The notes beneath the pieces were generated by a model. The model saw only the letters and a program-made list of their open reading frames with translations. It did no database searches and was not told where the DNA came from. From CAZMOK01 sp964567785 (lineage in GTDB: Bacteria; Bacteroidota; Bacteroidia; Bacteroidales; JAGOPY01): a stretch of DNA of 64,000 nt. This document shows, piece after piece, positions 24,394 to 33,419 of this stretch. A program made the translations under genes and the position numbers. The DNA lies in the NCBI GenBank assembly GCA_964567785.1, contig CAZMOK010000007.1, forward strand, positions 1 to 64,000, read 5' to 3'. How positions within the stretch are numbered: position 1 is the stretch's first letter; each line of letters starts with the position of its first letter.

Positions 24394-27119
24394 AAATACC
24401 ATGCAGGCAGAATGCATGCAGATGATCTTTCTTCGAGTACGGAGCTGAAATCCCACAGCGATCGCTGCATTATCTCCGATTCTTCTTCGTGGCAGTGCAG
24501 GCAACTGCCTACGAGCAGGATTTTTCGCTGTTCTGCAACGTTGAACGGGCGGGCCCCCGGCCTGGTAGCAGCCTGATCGGTCCTCCCGGTCATGAAGGGT
24601 ATCCAGGCATCTTCCGGCAAACCATCCTCTTTTCTCGGTGCATATTTATTCCCGAAACTGAAAACACCCTTACCCCCTTCAGTATTATAGACCAGTTCAC
24701 CCCTGCCATAGCCAATTGCCAGGGGATCGAGGTGACATGATATGCAGCTCCTGGAGCCGGCTGAAGTTGTATGAGGGGATATCGGCGAATGGAGCCTTTT
24801 GAATATTTCCGGGGCTCCGGCTTGGCCGGGAAACCCGGATCTGTCTATTGTCAAGATCATTCCCGGTGTAAAAGTGCTTATTAACTTATTTTCTCCATCT
24901 TCGTCCAGCACACCGAGAACAGGTTCCCCGGCGAGGTATTTCCCGACAAATTCGATCCACTCGCCCTTTTTCTCCCTGTATTCCAACAGGTCGAAACCTG
25001 CGGCTTCCTTATCATATGCATTGTGGCATCCAATACATTGCGGTACCCACGATGAGTGGCATGAATTGCAATCCAGGTTTCTGTGGGCTTCTGTTTTTCC
25101 GCACACATCGGCAGGAGGATATAAGGGATAGATAGTATCATTGTTCTTTCCCCTGAGAAAGTATTCACTTTCTTTTACCACCGTGTTAACCATAGCCAAC
25201 CCTGATGTTCTGCTCCTGATAAATAACCCGCCGGGTTTGTTGAATCCCCTGAGTGCGGCAATCTTTGCCGCTTCATAGTCAAGATAACCGGTTGTTACCA
25301 CTTCAGGATCTCCATAAAAATGGCAGTCCTCACACCCTACCTTCACCTGCTCTTCCTTATGGTGATAGAGGTTTCCATCACCCATTAAACCAAAGGATAT
25401 ATGACAATCTATACATGACATCCCGGATTGATGGTGAACATCGGGGGGCATATCCACCATCACCCTGTAGTCGTCCAGGACCGTATAATCATGACCCGGT
25501 GGAAGTTTATCCGAGTCCATAAGAGATTCATGCAGTCCCATGTAGCTCAATGAGATCCTGCCCGACCTGCTGTGACAGCCAAAGCAGTGGTCGTCGCTGA
25601 TGGCAACCGAAAGTGAAGGATGATGCCGGGGCGATTCCCCGGTTTTCAGCCAATTCTCCCGTTCCGCAAGGGATTTGAGCGAATGCTCATCATAATTGAG
25701 GTGACAGGCATTGCAACCGCCACCTCTTGATAGCTGGCCAATGGGGCCGGGCTCTTCCTTGGGGTGGCCGAGATGGCAATGCGCACAAAGATCCCGCAGG
25801 TGCTCGTCAGCGGGAGTGTGCCCTATTTCCTCAATATGTGAAAGAACTGAAAGTGACTCAGATTCATCAAACACATACCGGTTTACACTTACCATCCCGC
25901 TAAGCGTTGTCATGATCGAATTATCCACCCTGGATGTTATTTCGGGATGGCAACCGGCAGTACCACAACTTCTTCGGGCATCTGCAAGGTTACCCGGAAC
26001 AATGAGCATATCTTTATGGGCCCTTTCCTTATGCATGGTAAAAGGATCACCCCCATGGCAACTTGCACACCCAATTGCAGAAGGATCGTGTGAAGTCGTA
26101 AGTCCTGTCATTCCTTCATGGCAAACCATACATCCCTCAAACCTTTCACCGGTCTTTTCTGTCAGTGAAATGCCGTCAGTATATTCCTCCGGAAAACTTG
26201 TATTGACGGGGTGATAAACAACTGAAAACAGATTACCGTTCTTCCCTGCCTGTAAAGACCAGGACCAGTCCTCACCCCGGAAAAAGGAACCGATAAGTGT
26301 CAGTACAAGGTAAGCAAGTCCGATAATAAGCAAAGAACGTTTGAGTATCTTGTTAGGCCCCTGCCTTAATACCCTCACAAGGTAAAAAAGACCGAAAAGC
26401 AGAATAAACACCCACCAGATCTGCAACGGATTGGCCATCCAGTGAAGGATCTCCTGCAAACCTGTAAAATACCATGGACCCTTGGTTGCGAGCTCATAGC
26501 CATCGTGCAGGGGCGCCCTGAAAAAGAAGGATATGATGATCAACAGGAAAAAAGCAATAAGAAACCTGAAAAGGTCGGGCCAGACCGATCTGACGTGTTC
26601 ATAGGTGAAAGCAATAATTAAAATAGTTGCTGTGGCAATATGATGCACATAGATCAACTGGAAATCATCTTCGGTACCCAGTAATGAATAATCCAGGTAA
26701 TATCCTATAAAGGGAATGCCTGAGAGCAATCCGGAAAAGATCCTCCTTGCCTGAAGGGCATCTGCATCCCCTTTGAGTATAAAACCTGACAGCATGGCAA
26801 AGAAAACAATGGCAATGGTAAGGGTAAGCCTTAACCAGACTCCGCCGCTGACATTTTCTTCGGTATTCTGAAAAAAATGATCAAAAATGTGGATTATGGT
26901 CAATATCAGAAAAGCCTGCGCACTCCAGAAGTGCAGGTTCCTGAAAAGGTTACCGGCAGGATTTTCTATAACCATAAGGCTTAGTGAACCATACGGATCA
27001 TCAACATCGTAGGGAATAGCCAGCAAAACACCTGATATTATACAAATGATCAGCGATGAGACTGCCATCCAACCATAAGTATCGAATTTTATGAGCTTTG
27101 CTATTCTTTTCAGCTTCAT
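24384..27119 (-). CDS. Cytochrome b (bc1/b6 type) fused to a 12-haem cytochrome c
   Basis: Residues 1-280 are a polytopic cytochrome b with the two haem-ligand pairs expected of b6/bc1: His63/His77 (HX13H) and His160/His175 (HX14H), then a further membrane part with KGPWYFTGLQE. Residues 330-881 are periplasmic and carry eleven CXXCH motifs and one CX4CH (CGTAGCH, 385-391), so up to 12 c-type haems. The start codon overlaps the Rieske stop (ATGA), so the two are made together. I infer a quinone-linked complex that passes electrons between the membrane pool and periplasmic or external carriers. Direction and partner are unknown. Confidence 0.88.
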   Translation of the reverse strand: MKLKRIAKLIKFDTYGWMAVSSLIICIISGVLLAIPYDVDDPYGSLSLMVIENPAGNLFRNLHFWSAQAFLILTIIHIFDHFFQNTEENVSGGVWLRLTLTIAIVFFAMLSGFILKGDADALQARRIFSGLLSGIPFIGYYLDYSLLGTEDDFQLIYVHHIATATILIIAFTYEHVRSVWPDLFRFLIAFFLLIIISFFFRAPLHDGYELATKGPWYFTGLQEILHWMANPLQIWWVFILLFGLFYLVRVLRQGPNKILKRSLLIIGLAYLVLTLIGSFFRGEDWSWSLQAGKNGNLFSVVYHPVNTSFPEEYTDGISLTEKTGERFEGCMVCHEGMTGLTTSHDPSAIGCASCHGGDPFTMHKERAHKDMLIVPGNLADARRSCGTAGCHPEITSRVDNSIMTTLSGMVSVNRYVFDESESLSVLSHIEEIGHTPADEHLRDLCAHCHLGHPKEEPGPIGQLSRGGGCNACHLNYDEHSLKSLAERENWLKTGESPRHHPSLSVAISDDHCFGCHSRSGRISLSYMGLHESLMDSDKLPPGHDYTVLDDYRVMVDMPPDVHHQSGMSCIDCHISFGLMGDGNLYHHKEEQVKVGCEDCHFYGDPEVVTTGYLDYEAAKIAALRGFNKPGGLFIRSRTSGLAMVNTVVKESEYFLRGKNNDTIYPLYPPADVCGKTEAHRNLDCNSCHSSWVPQCIGCHNAYDKEAAGFDLLEYREKKGEWIEFVGKYLAGEPVLGVLDEDGENKLISTFTPGMILTIDRSGFPGQAGAPEIFKRLHSPISPHTTSAGSRSCISCHLDPLAIGYGRGELVYNTEGGKGVFSFGNKYAPRKEDGLPEDAWIPFMTGRTDQAATRPGARPFNVAEQRKILLVGSCLHCHEEESEIMQRSLWDFSSVLEERSSACILPAWYFQD

Positions 27120-27523
27120 GAATAAAGCTTAACTATTATCTGGTTTCCACTTCGCGTGAATTCTAATTGTTTCAGGTTGTTTTCTGCCGGTCCTTTGAGC
27201 ACATTGCCTGTTGAGGCCGAAAACCGTGAACCGTGGCAGGGACACACAAGAATATCATTGTGCTGTTTGGTGATCCTGCAACCTAAATGTGTACATGTTG
27301 TCGACAGGATCTCTATCTTATCCTCTTTCCTGACCGTTATTATTTTACCTGAGAGGCCTGTACCTTGTGGAATGGAATCTATGTTTATGCGCATGGTCAG
27401 ATTTTCACGATGTGAAACGGTTTTACGGGCCATGAAAAACCAGGCGCCTGCTAAAGGGAGCATAAGCAAATAGCCCAGTGCCTTAATGAAATTTTTTCTC
27501 GATATTTCAGTTTTCCCTTTCAC
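27116..27523 (-). CDS. Rieske [2Fe-2S] iron-sulfur protein
   Basis: One N-terminal membrane anchor (about residues 14-32) is followed by a Rieske domain with both cluster motifs, CTHLGC and CPCHGS. The leader SRKNFIKALG resembles a Tat signal with RK in place of RR, and Rieske proteins are often Tat substrates; tatC is encoded at 35339. The start is GTG at 27523, because no ATG precedes the membrane segment. At 135 residues it is a short form. It overlaps the cytochrome b-c fusion gene by 4 nt and is surely its partner, as in bc1 or b6f complexes. Confidence 0.92.
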   Translation of the reverse strand: MKGKTEISRKNFIKALGYLLMLPLAGAWFFMARKTVSHRENLTMRINIDSIPQGTGLSGKIITVRKEDKIEILSTTCTHLGCRITKQHNDILVCPCHGSRFSASTGNVLKGPAENNLKQLEFTRSGNQIIVKLYS

Positions 27524-27852
27524 TTTCTTCTATCACAGAATAATAAACAGGTTAGGTCCTCATACATCTTCTCTTGACTGATAAATGCATGAAATCATTC
27601 TGGTTGTTGCCAGCAGACCGTTTTTTTTATGACTATTATCAATAACCATCAAAATACTGATTGACTGTTCTTTACAACTATCCCCCGCAATTTAGAATTT
27701 GTCAAAATAATTTTATAAAGTATTGACTTTATGGATCTTGCAAAATGATAGTTCAATAATTTATATTAATTACTATTTTAAATAGTTGATTCTCAATATT
27801 TTTACAATTAAACTTAAGATGCTTAAATATAGATAAAACTATATATTATTTT

Positions 27853-27860
27853 TAAATTTG
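27853..27860 (+). promoter_or_regulatory. -7 element of the molybdoenzyme operon
   Basis: TAAATTTG fits TAnnTTTG, 63 nt upstream of the ATG at 27924. The palindromic operator begins 2 nt after it, over the expected transcript start. Confidence 0.55.
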
Positions 27861-27862
27861 TG

Positions 27863-27880
27863 CTGTTACAAAAATAACAG
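27863..27880. promoter_or_regulatory. Palindromic operator of the molybdoenzyme operon
   Basis: CTGTTA-CAAAAA-TAACAG is a perfect inverted repeat. Its inner 16 bases, TGTTACAAAAATAACA, recur exactly at 59960-59975 upstream of PFOR. The spacing (half-sites 6 nt apart) suits a Crp/Fnr dimer, and the half-sites also resemble Rex sites. Its place just past the -7 element suggests repression. Confidence 0.65.
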
Positions 27881-27923
27881 ATAATACACTACAAAACGGA
27901 ATAATCCTTCAATATCAGAATAT

Positions 27924-30158
27924 ATGGCTAACAGAAGGGATTTTATCAAAATATCGGCTCTTGGCGTTGGAGGAGCGGCCCTTGCTACAACATCCATGAA
28001 TTGGGTATTGGGCTCTTCCTCCGGTGAAGAGGTGGAGAGTTCATTGCCAAAGCTTACCAGGTATCCTACCTATTGTGAGGTCTGTTTCTGGAAATGTGCA
28101 GGGTGGACATATCTGGATGAACAGGGAAAAATAAAAAGCCTTTACGGAAATTATGATGATCCCCATTGTAACGGGCGTTTATGTCCGAGGGGCACAGGTG
28201 GTGTTGGAATGTACCATGATAAAGACAGGCTGAAGAGACCTCTTATCAGGGTTAAAAAAGACGGAAAACAAACCTTCCGCGAAGCCTCCTGGGATGAAGC
28301 TCTCGGGCTGGTTGCCGAAAAGATGAAAGAGATAAAGGAAAAGTATGGTCCGGAATCAATGGCCGTATTCAACCATGGGTCATCAGGGCATTTTTTTGGC
28401 CACCTCCTGAAGGCCTATGGTTCTTCGAACATTACAGCCCCTTCTTATGCACAATGCAGGGGGCCGAGGGAAGTTGGTTTTGCAACTACATTCGGGGCCG
28501 GTGTTGGTTCACCCGAACCAACAGATATAAGAGATACAAGGTGCCTTGTTCTTATTGGCTCACACATAGGTGAGAACATGCATAACGGACAGGTCCAGGA
28601 AATGTCAGATGCAATTGACAAAGGCGCTGCCATCATAACAGTGGACCCCAGGTATTCTACGGCTGCTTCAAAATCAAAATTCTGGCTTCCGATAAAGCCT
28701 GCCACCGATATGGCGCTCCTGCTGGCCTGGATACACGTTTTGCTTTATGAAGAACTCTACGACAAAGAATACATAGAACAATATGGTTTTGGTCTTGATC
28801 AGCTCAGGAAGCACGTTGAGAACATGACCCCTGAATGGGCTTATGGCATTACTACAATTAAACCAGAACTTATAAGAGAAAGTGCACGGGAAATGGCTGA
28901 CGCCTCACCCTCGGTGATCATTCACCCGGGAAGGCATGTGACATGGTATGGTGACGACACGCAGCGATCGAGAGCCATTGCAATCCTGAACGCCCTGCTT
29001 GGTTCCTGGGGACGCAGGGGTGGCTTTTATTTTAAGGAAGGTATAAGTGTACCGGAATATCCCCATCCCGAGTACCCTAAACCAGAATGGTCATGGAAAG
29101 AGGTGCTCAATGGTAAATATCCTCTCGCAGGGCTGTCGGTTTCCAATGCACTTGTTGAAGCATCCTGCCCACCGGAAACTGAGCACCGGATTCACGGGTG
29201 GATCGTAACAGGGACAAACCTGCCCATGACAATGCCGAACAAGGAATCGCTAATGGAGGCCATTGATTCGCTCGACTTCCTGGCTGTTTGTGATACTATG
29301 CCGATGGAAATAGCCAGCTATGCAGATGTGGTCCTTCCCGAGTGCACCTATCTCGAAAGATACGACGAGTTGCGTAATTCCCCCCACAGGGAACCCTATC
29401 TTGCACTGAGGATGCCTGCCGCCGAACCAGCAGGCGACTCGAAACCGGCCTGGTGGATTGCCAAAAAAATAGGTGAAGAACTCGGACTGGACGATTACTT
29501 CAACTATGAAGATTATACTGAGGTTCTCGACTGGCAATTGAACAAGCTCGGCTCTTCACTTGAGGAAATGCAGAAAATTGGGATAAAGAAGTTCGATAGA
29601 CAATCAGGTCCGCTTTATCTTGCTCCGGGCGAGAAGTACCGGTTCAACACGAATACGGGTAAGATTGAATTGTATTCAACCGACCTGGCAAATCTTGGTT
29701 TTGACCCAATGCCTGTTTACACGCCACACCCTCAGCCACCTGCTGGTTTCTATCGCCTGATTTATGGCAGGGCGCCTATGCATACTTTCAGTCGTACGGC
29801 CAATAACCCTAACCTGACAGACCTTATGGAAGAAAATTCGGTTTGGGTAAATCCACGGGTTGCCGACCTGTGGGGCCTGAGAAAAGACCAGTATGTGTGG
29901 CTCAAGAATCAGGACGGTAAGGTTTCATACTTTCCCGTTAAAGTGAGGGTGACCGAACGTATAAGATGGGACTCTGTTTATATGGTCCATGGATTCGGTC
30001 ATCGCATAAAGAAACTCAGCCGTGCTTATGGCAAGGGCACCAACGACTCCGACCTTATAACAAATGTTATGACCGACCCGATAATGGGCGGAACGGGTAT
30101 GAGAGGCAATTTCGTAACCTTTTTAACCGAAGAACCTGAAAAGGAGGATAGATCATGA
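27924..30158 (+). CDS. Molybdopterin oxidoreductase, PsrA/PhsA-like catalytic subunit (polysulfide, thiosulfate or related)
   Basis: A twin-arginine leader (NRRDFIK plus hydrophobic stretch, residues 4-25) sends this 744-residue enzyme out folded with its cofactor. A [4Fe-4S] site is given by Cys51, Cys54, Cys58 and Cys87 (CX2CX3CX28C, RLCPRG). The probable molybdenum ligand is Cys178 in YAQCRGPREVGF, as in PsrA/PhsA-type enzymes. Length is normal (~750). With the ferredoxin and NrfD subunits behind it, this is a quinone-linked sulfur-compound reductase, or an oxidase run backward. Substrate cannot be fixed from sequence; the YeeE and rhodanese genes downstream favour polysulfide or thiosulfate. 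The stop overlaps the next start (ATGA). Confidence 0.9.
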   Translation: MANRRDFIKISALGVGGAALATTSMNWVLGSSSGEEVESSLPKLTRYPTYCEVCFWKCAGWTYLDEQGKIKSLYGNYDDPHCNGRLCPRGTGGVGMYHDKDRLKRPLIRVKKDGKQTFREASWDEALGLVAEKMKEIKEKYGPESMAVFNHGSSGHFFGHLLKAYGSSNITAPSYAQCRGPREVGFATTFGAGVGSPEPTDIRDTRCLVLIGSHIGENMHNGQVQEMSDAIDKGAAIITVDPRYSTAASKSKFWLPIKPATDMALLLAWIHVLLYEELYDKEYIEQYGFGLDQLRKHVENMTPEWAYGITTIKPELIRESAREMADASPSVIIHPGRHVTWYGDDTQRSRAIAILNALLGSWGRRGGFYFKEGISVPEYPHPEYPKPEWSWKEVLNGKYPLAGLSVSNALVEASCPPETEHRIHGWIVTGTNLPMTMPNKESLMEAIDSLDFLAVCDTMPMEIASYADVVLPECTYLERYDELRNSPHREPYLALRMPAAEPAGDSKPAWWIAKKIGEELGLDDYFNYEDYTEVLDWQLNKLGSSLEEMQKIGIKKFDRQSGPLYLAPGEKYRFNTNTGKIELYSTDLANLGFDPMPVYTPHPQPPAGFYRLIYGRAPMHTFSRTANNPNLTDLMEENSVWVNPRVADLWGLRKDQYVWLKNQDGKVSYFPVKVRVTERIRWDSVYMVHGFGHRIKKLSRAYGKGTNDSDLITNVMTDPIMGGTGMRGNFVTFLTEEPEKEDRS

Positions 30159-30688
30159 GATACGCCATGGCAATAGACACTAAGAAGTGCGTCGGTTGCA
30201 GCGACTGTGTTGTTGCTTGCCAGACCGAGAACAATGTGCCCATTGGTTACTGCCGTGACTGGGTTACCGAAACCGTTGATGGCAGCTATCCGAACGTTGA
30301 AATAGAGCTTCGTTCAGAAAGATGCAATCACTGTGAAAATGCACCCTGCGTGAGATGCTGCCCTACGGGTGCCAGCCATATTGTAGACGGCGGAGTTGTA
30401 CTTGTTACACCCAATGAATGTATTGGCTGCGGCGCCTGTATCCAATCATGCCCATATGATTCAAGATACTCACACCCGGAAGGGTATGTAGACAAATGTA
30501 CATTTTGTAACCACAGGATCACTAAGGGCCAGAAGCCGGCATGCGTAGAGGTATGTCCGACTAAATGCATGTATTTCGGCGACCTTGACGATCCGAACAG
30601 CGAAGTGTCAAACATCTTGAAAAACAGGAAATATAAAGTGCTTGCCCCGGAAGCAGGCACCATACCCCATGTATATTTTTTAGTCTGA
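30155..30688 (+). CDS. Four-cluster ferredoxin subunit, PsrB/PhsB-like
   Basis: A 177-residue electron-transfer subunit with four cysteine-rich motifs: CVGCSDCVVAC, CNHCENAPCVRCC, CIGCGACIQSC and CTFCNHR...CVEVC, enough for four [4Fe-4S] clusters. It passes electrons between the NrfD-like membrane subunit and the molybdenum subunit. It has no signal peptide, as usual for subunits exported together with a Tat-tagged partner. A strong Shine-Dalgarno (GGAGG at 30143-30147) precedes the ATG, which overlaps the catalytic subunit stop. Confidence 0.93.
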   Translation: MRYAMAIDTKKCVGCSDCVVACQTENNVPIGYCRDWVTETVDGSYPNVEIELRSERCNHCENAPCVRCCPTGASHIVDGGVVLVTPNECIGCGACIQSCPYDSRYSHPEGYVDKCTFCNHRITKGQKPACVEVCPTKCMYFGDLDDPNSEVSNILKNRKYKVLAPEAGTIPHVYFLV

Positions 30689-30701
30689 AAAAACTGATAA
30701 C

Positions 30702-31643
30702 ATGAGAGAAGAACTTTTTGTTAGCGGACGCGACATACCAAATATTGACCCCTATCTCAATATCTGGCACTGGCAGATACCGATATACCTCTTCCTTGGA
30801 GGCCTTGCAGCCGGTATCCTTTTCTTCGCCGCATTATACACGATCCTCGGGAAGGAAAAGGAAATGGCTACCACAACAAAGTGGGCCCCTTTCATAGTTC
30901 CCGGTGCACTGGTAATAGGCTTGGTGATGCTCTTTCTCGACCTCAAGCACCAGTTATTCTTCTGGCAACTTTACACGACGATCAGGCTGGAATCACCAAT
31001 GTCATGGGGAGCCTGGGTGCTGATGCTGATCACACCTTTGTCAATGCTCTGGGTAGCCAGCTATATCAAAGAGGTAATACCTAATTGGAAATGGAAGTTC
31101 AGATTTATGGATCTACTTGAGGCCTGGGTTATAAGAAACAGGAAAGGCCTTGCATGGGTTATAATCGTTCTTGCAGTGATACTAGGCATTTACACCGGTA
31201 TACTGCTCTCAGCCTTTAATGCCAGACCCCTCTGGAACACCTCCATACTTGGGCCACTGTTCCTTGTTTCAGGTATGTCAACAGGAGTGGCCACCATAAT
31301 GTGGATGTCGAAAAACCACTACGAAAGAAAGGTAATGGGAAGGATAGACCTGATCCTTATCACTGTTGAATTGTTCTTCATTACACATCTGATAATGGGT
31401 TTTCTGGCTTCCTCAAGTGTGCAGATTGCAGCCGCTGAGCTTTTCCTTGGCGGACCCTTCACAGTATCATTCTGGGTGTTTGTGGTGATATTCGGCCTTG
31501 TGTTCCCGGCACTGCTGGAGGTTCTTGAGCTCGTGGGATACAGGATACCCGTTGCAATCCCTTCCCTTTTGATCCTTTTCGGAGGGTTGGTCTTTAGGTT
31601 CATAATGGTTGAAGCAGGGCAGATAACAAGATATTTATATTAA
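30702..31643 (+). CDS. NrfD/PsrC family quinone-linked membrane subunit
   Basis: A 313-residue integral membrane protein with about eight transmembrane helices, beginning with an amphipathic part and the family segment WHWQIPIYLFLGGLAAG. PsrC/NrfD subunits hold the quinone site and anchor the PsrAB dimer on the outer face of the membrane. Follows the ferredoxin subunit by 13 nt and completes the three-subunit complex. Confidence 0.92.
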   Translation: MREELFVSGRDIPNIDPYLNIWHWQIPIYLFLGGLAAGILFFAALYTILGKEKEMATTTKWAPFIVPGALVIGLVMLFLDLKHQLFFWQLYTTIRLESPMSWGAWVLMLITPLSMLWVASYIKEVIPNWKWKFRFMDLLEAWVIRNRKGLAWVIIVLAVILGIYTGILLSAFNARPLWNTSILGPLFLVSGMSTGVATIMWMSKNHYERKVMGRIDLILITVELFFITHLIMGFLASSSVQIAAAELFLGGPFTVSFWVFVVIFGLVFPALLEVLELVGYRIPVAIPSLLILFGGLVFRFIMVEAGQITRYLY

Positions 31644-31657
31644 ATACTTAAAAGAAT

Positions 31658-32185
31658 ATGATTGATAAAAAGAGAGATGGCACAAAGTACATCAACCCAT
31701 ACCTGGGCGGTTTTTTGCTCGGGCTGGTACTGCTTGCCACTTTTTACGTAACAGGACGCGGACTGGGTGCCAGCGGGGCTGCCAAGAGCACTGTTGTGGC
31801 AGCCGTTCAGTCAGTGGCCCCCAAACATGCAGAAAAGTCGGATTACTACAGCATTTTCATCAGTGATGATTCACATCCGCTCAACACCTGGCTCGTGTTC
31901 GAGGTACTTGGTATCTTTGCCGGTGCTTTTCTTTCAGGCGCACTGGCAGGGAGGCTCAGGGTAAAAACTGAACACTCACCAAAGATCACTTCCCGCCAGA
32001 GACTGCTCTATGCCTTTATAGGTGGTTCGCTATTTGGCATCGGCTCGCAACTTGCCAGGGGATGTACCAGCGGCGCAGCGCTTTCCGGAATGGCCGTGCT
32101 TTCGCTCGGTGGCTTCATTACTATGCTCAGCATCTTTGGGAGTGCCTTTATTTTTGCGTGGTTACTCAGAAAAATCTGGATATAA
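31658..32185 (+). CDS. YeeE/YedE family sulfur-compound transporter, first half
   Basis: A 175-residue membrane protein with 4-5 helices and the YeeE/YedE signature around Cys in QLARGCTSGAALSG. Full-length YeeE/TsuA imports thiosulfate using conserved membrane cysteines and is about twice this size. Here the two halves are separate genes, this one and that at 32201, as in PmpA/PmpB-type pairs. In this operon it probably moves a sulfur atom or sulfur anion across the membrane. Confidence 0.88.
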   Translation: MIDKKRDGTKYINPYLGGFLLGLVLLATFYVTGRGLGASGAAKSTVVAAVQSVAPKHAEKSDYYSIFISDDSHPLNTWLVFEVLGIFAGAFLSGALAGRLRVKTEHSPKITSRQRLLYAFIGGSLFGIGSQLARGCTSGAALSGMAVLSLGGFITMLSIFGSAFIFAWLLRKIWI

Positions 32186-32200
32186 TAAACTCTATATAAT

Positions 32201-32791
32201 ATGGGACCTTTAATTCCAAATGAAATAATAGATCCTGCCTGGAACAATGTGCTGGCCGTTTTGCTGGGCATGGCTTTCGGGTTTGTACTTGAAGCCTCAG
32301 GCTTCTCTTCCTCCCGGAAAATAATGGGGACTTTTTTCGGATACGACTTTGTGGTGCTCAGGGTTTTCTTCACCGCTGCCATTACTGCTATGGTCGGCAT
32401 CTTCTATTTTGATTACCTTGGTATACTCGACTTTTCCATGCTTTACATACACCCTACATACCTCACATCCGCCATCATCGGTGGCATCGTAATGGGGCTC
32501 GGTTTTTCATTCGGGGGGTATTGCCCTGGGACAAGCTATTGTGCCGTAGCTATTGGAAAGATAGATGCCCTTGTTTTTTCTGTCGGGCTCTTCTTCGGTA
32601 TATTTGTCTTCTCAGAAGTTTATCCGTTGATAGAAAACATGTACCTCAACAAATCACTTGGCCCCATAAAGGTCTTTGAATCAATAGGTATTTCAGGCGA
32701 ACTCTTCATCTTTCTTCTGATCATTGCAGCTGTTGCCATTTTTGCAGTTACTTCTTATTTGCAGCAGCGGGTGAAAAAGGTTGAATATTAA
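32201..32791 (+). CDS. YeeE/YedE family sulfur-compound transporter, second half
   Basis: A 196-residue membrane protein with about five helices and the motif GGYCPGTSYCA, which carries two cysteines in the family's sulfur-relay position. It starts 15 nt after the first half and most likely pairs with it. The next gene (anchored rhodanese fold) begins 2 nt after its stop, so the products are translated side by side. Confidence 0.88.
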   Translation: MGPLIPNEIIDPAWNNVLAVLLGMAFGFVLEASGFSSSRKIMGTFFGYDFVVLRVFFTAAITAMVGIFYFDYLGILDFSMLYIHPTYLTSAIIGGIVMGLGFSFGGYCPGTSYCAVAIGKIDALVFSVGLFFGIFVFSEVYPLIENMYLNKSLGPIKVFESIGISGELFIFLLIIAAVAIFAVTSYLQQRVKKVEY

Positions 32792-32793
32792 AA

Positions 32794-33417
32794 ATGAGAT
32801 CCATGAAATTGAAATACGTAATCAGTGCAGCCATATTGATCCTGTTGGGTTTCATTCTCGTTATACTGCCCGACAGGTCAGAATCTGATGACCTGGAACC
32901 TGAGATCCTCCTGCAGGAGATCATTGATCCCGGTAGGTTCCTGACCACCGACATGATTGCAGAAAGGCTGGTAAATGAAGACCCTTCACTCTTCCTCGTT
33001 GATGTCAGGTCCATATACGACTATCAAGAGTTCACACTGCCTGGTGCTTTTAACATCCCGCTTAAAGAGATTCTCATGGATCAATGGCAGGAATATTTGT
33101 CGCAATACGGAAAAGATGTTGTTTTCTTTTCGAATGGATCCATTAAGGCCGACAAAGCCTGGATCCTTTCGAGAAGGCAGGGCCATAAAGATATCTTTGT
33201 TATGAAGGGCGGACTTAATGAATGGTTCAGGACAGTGATGAACCCTGTGCCACCTCCCCAGACTGCCCCTAAGGAAGCCTTTGAACTCTATTCTTTCAGA
33301 AGGGGCGCTGCACAATTTTTTACTGGGGGCAATACTATTGAGCCTCCGGAAGTGGAAGCAGAGAAGGTAACCGTAAGCAGGAAAAAGAAAAAAACCGTTG
33401 TTGAAGGAGGGTGCTAG
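32794..33417 (+). CDS. Membrane-anchored rhodanese-fold protein without catalytic loop cysteine, with C-terminal VVEGGC tail (1)
   Basis: Residues about 7-25 form a membrane anchor with the rest outside. The rhodanese fold (about 50-150) is recognisable from LFLVDVRSIYDYQEFTLPGAFNIP and MKGGLNEW. The active-site loop, normally V-x-Y-C-x-x-G-x-R, reads VVFFSNGSIK (109-118) with no cysteine. The only cysteine in the 207 residues is the very last one, in KKKKTVVEGGC, after a long proline- and charge-rich linker. The neighbouring gene ends identically. I infer a sulfur-carrying arm rather than a classical sulfurtransferase. Start ATG at 32794; a second ATG at 32803 is also possible. Confidence 0.87.
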   Translation: MRSMKLKYVISAAILILLGFILVILPDRSESDDLEPEILLQEIIDPGRFLTTDMIAERLVNEDPSLFLVDVRSIYDYQEFTLPGAFNIPLKEILMDQWQEYLSQYGKDVVFFSNGSIKADKAWILSRRQGHKDIFVMKGGLNEWFRTVMNPVPPPQTAPKEAFELYSFRRGAAQFFTGGNTIEPPEVEAEKVTVSRKKKKTVVEGGC

Positions 33418-33419
33418 AT

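Larger units (their letters stand above)
27524..27923. promoter_or_regulatory. 400-nt divergent control region between Rieske and molybdoenzyme operons
   Basis: No gene is visible. It is strongly AT-rich toward the molybdoenzyme side. It holds the TAAATTTG element at 27853 and the palindrome at 27863-27880. The palindrome also contains TATTTTTG on the minus strand, which could drive the Rieske unit with a leader of about 350 nt. Confidence 0.6.

Noticed and set aside
27863..27880. Firm assignment of the palindrome to Rex
   Set aside because: The half-sites fit Rex, but also Crp/Fnr proteins, and two Crp/Fnr genes, but no rex, are in the window. Left open.
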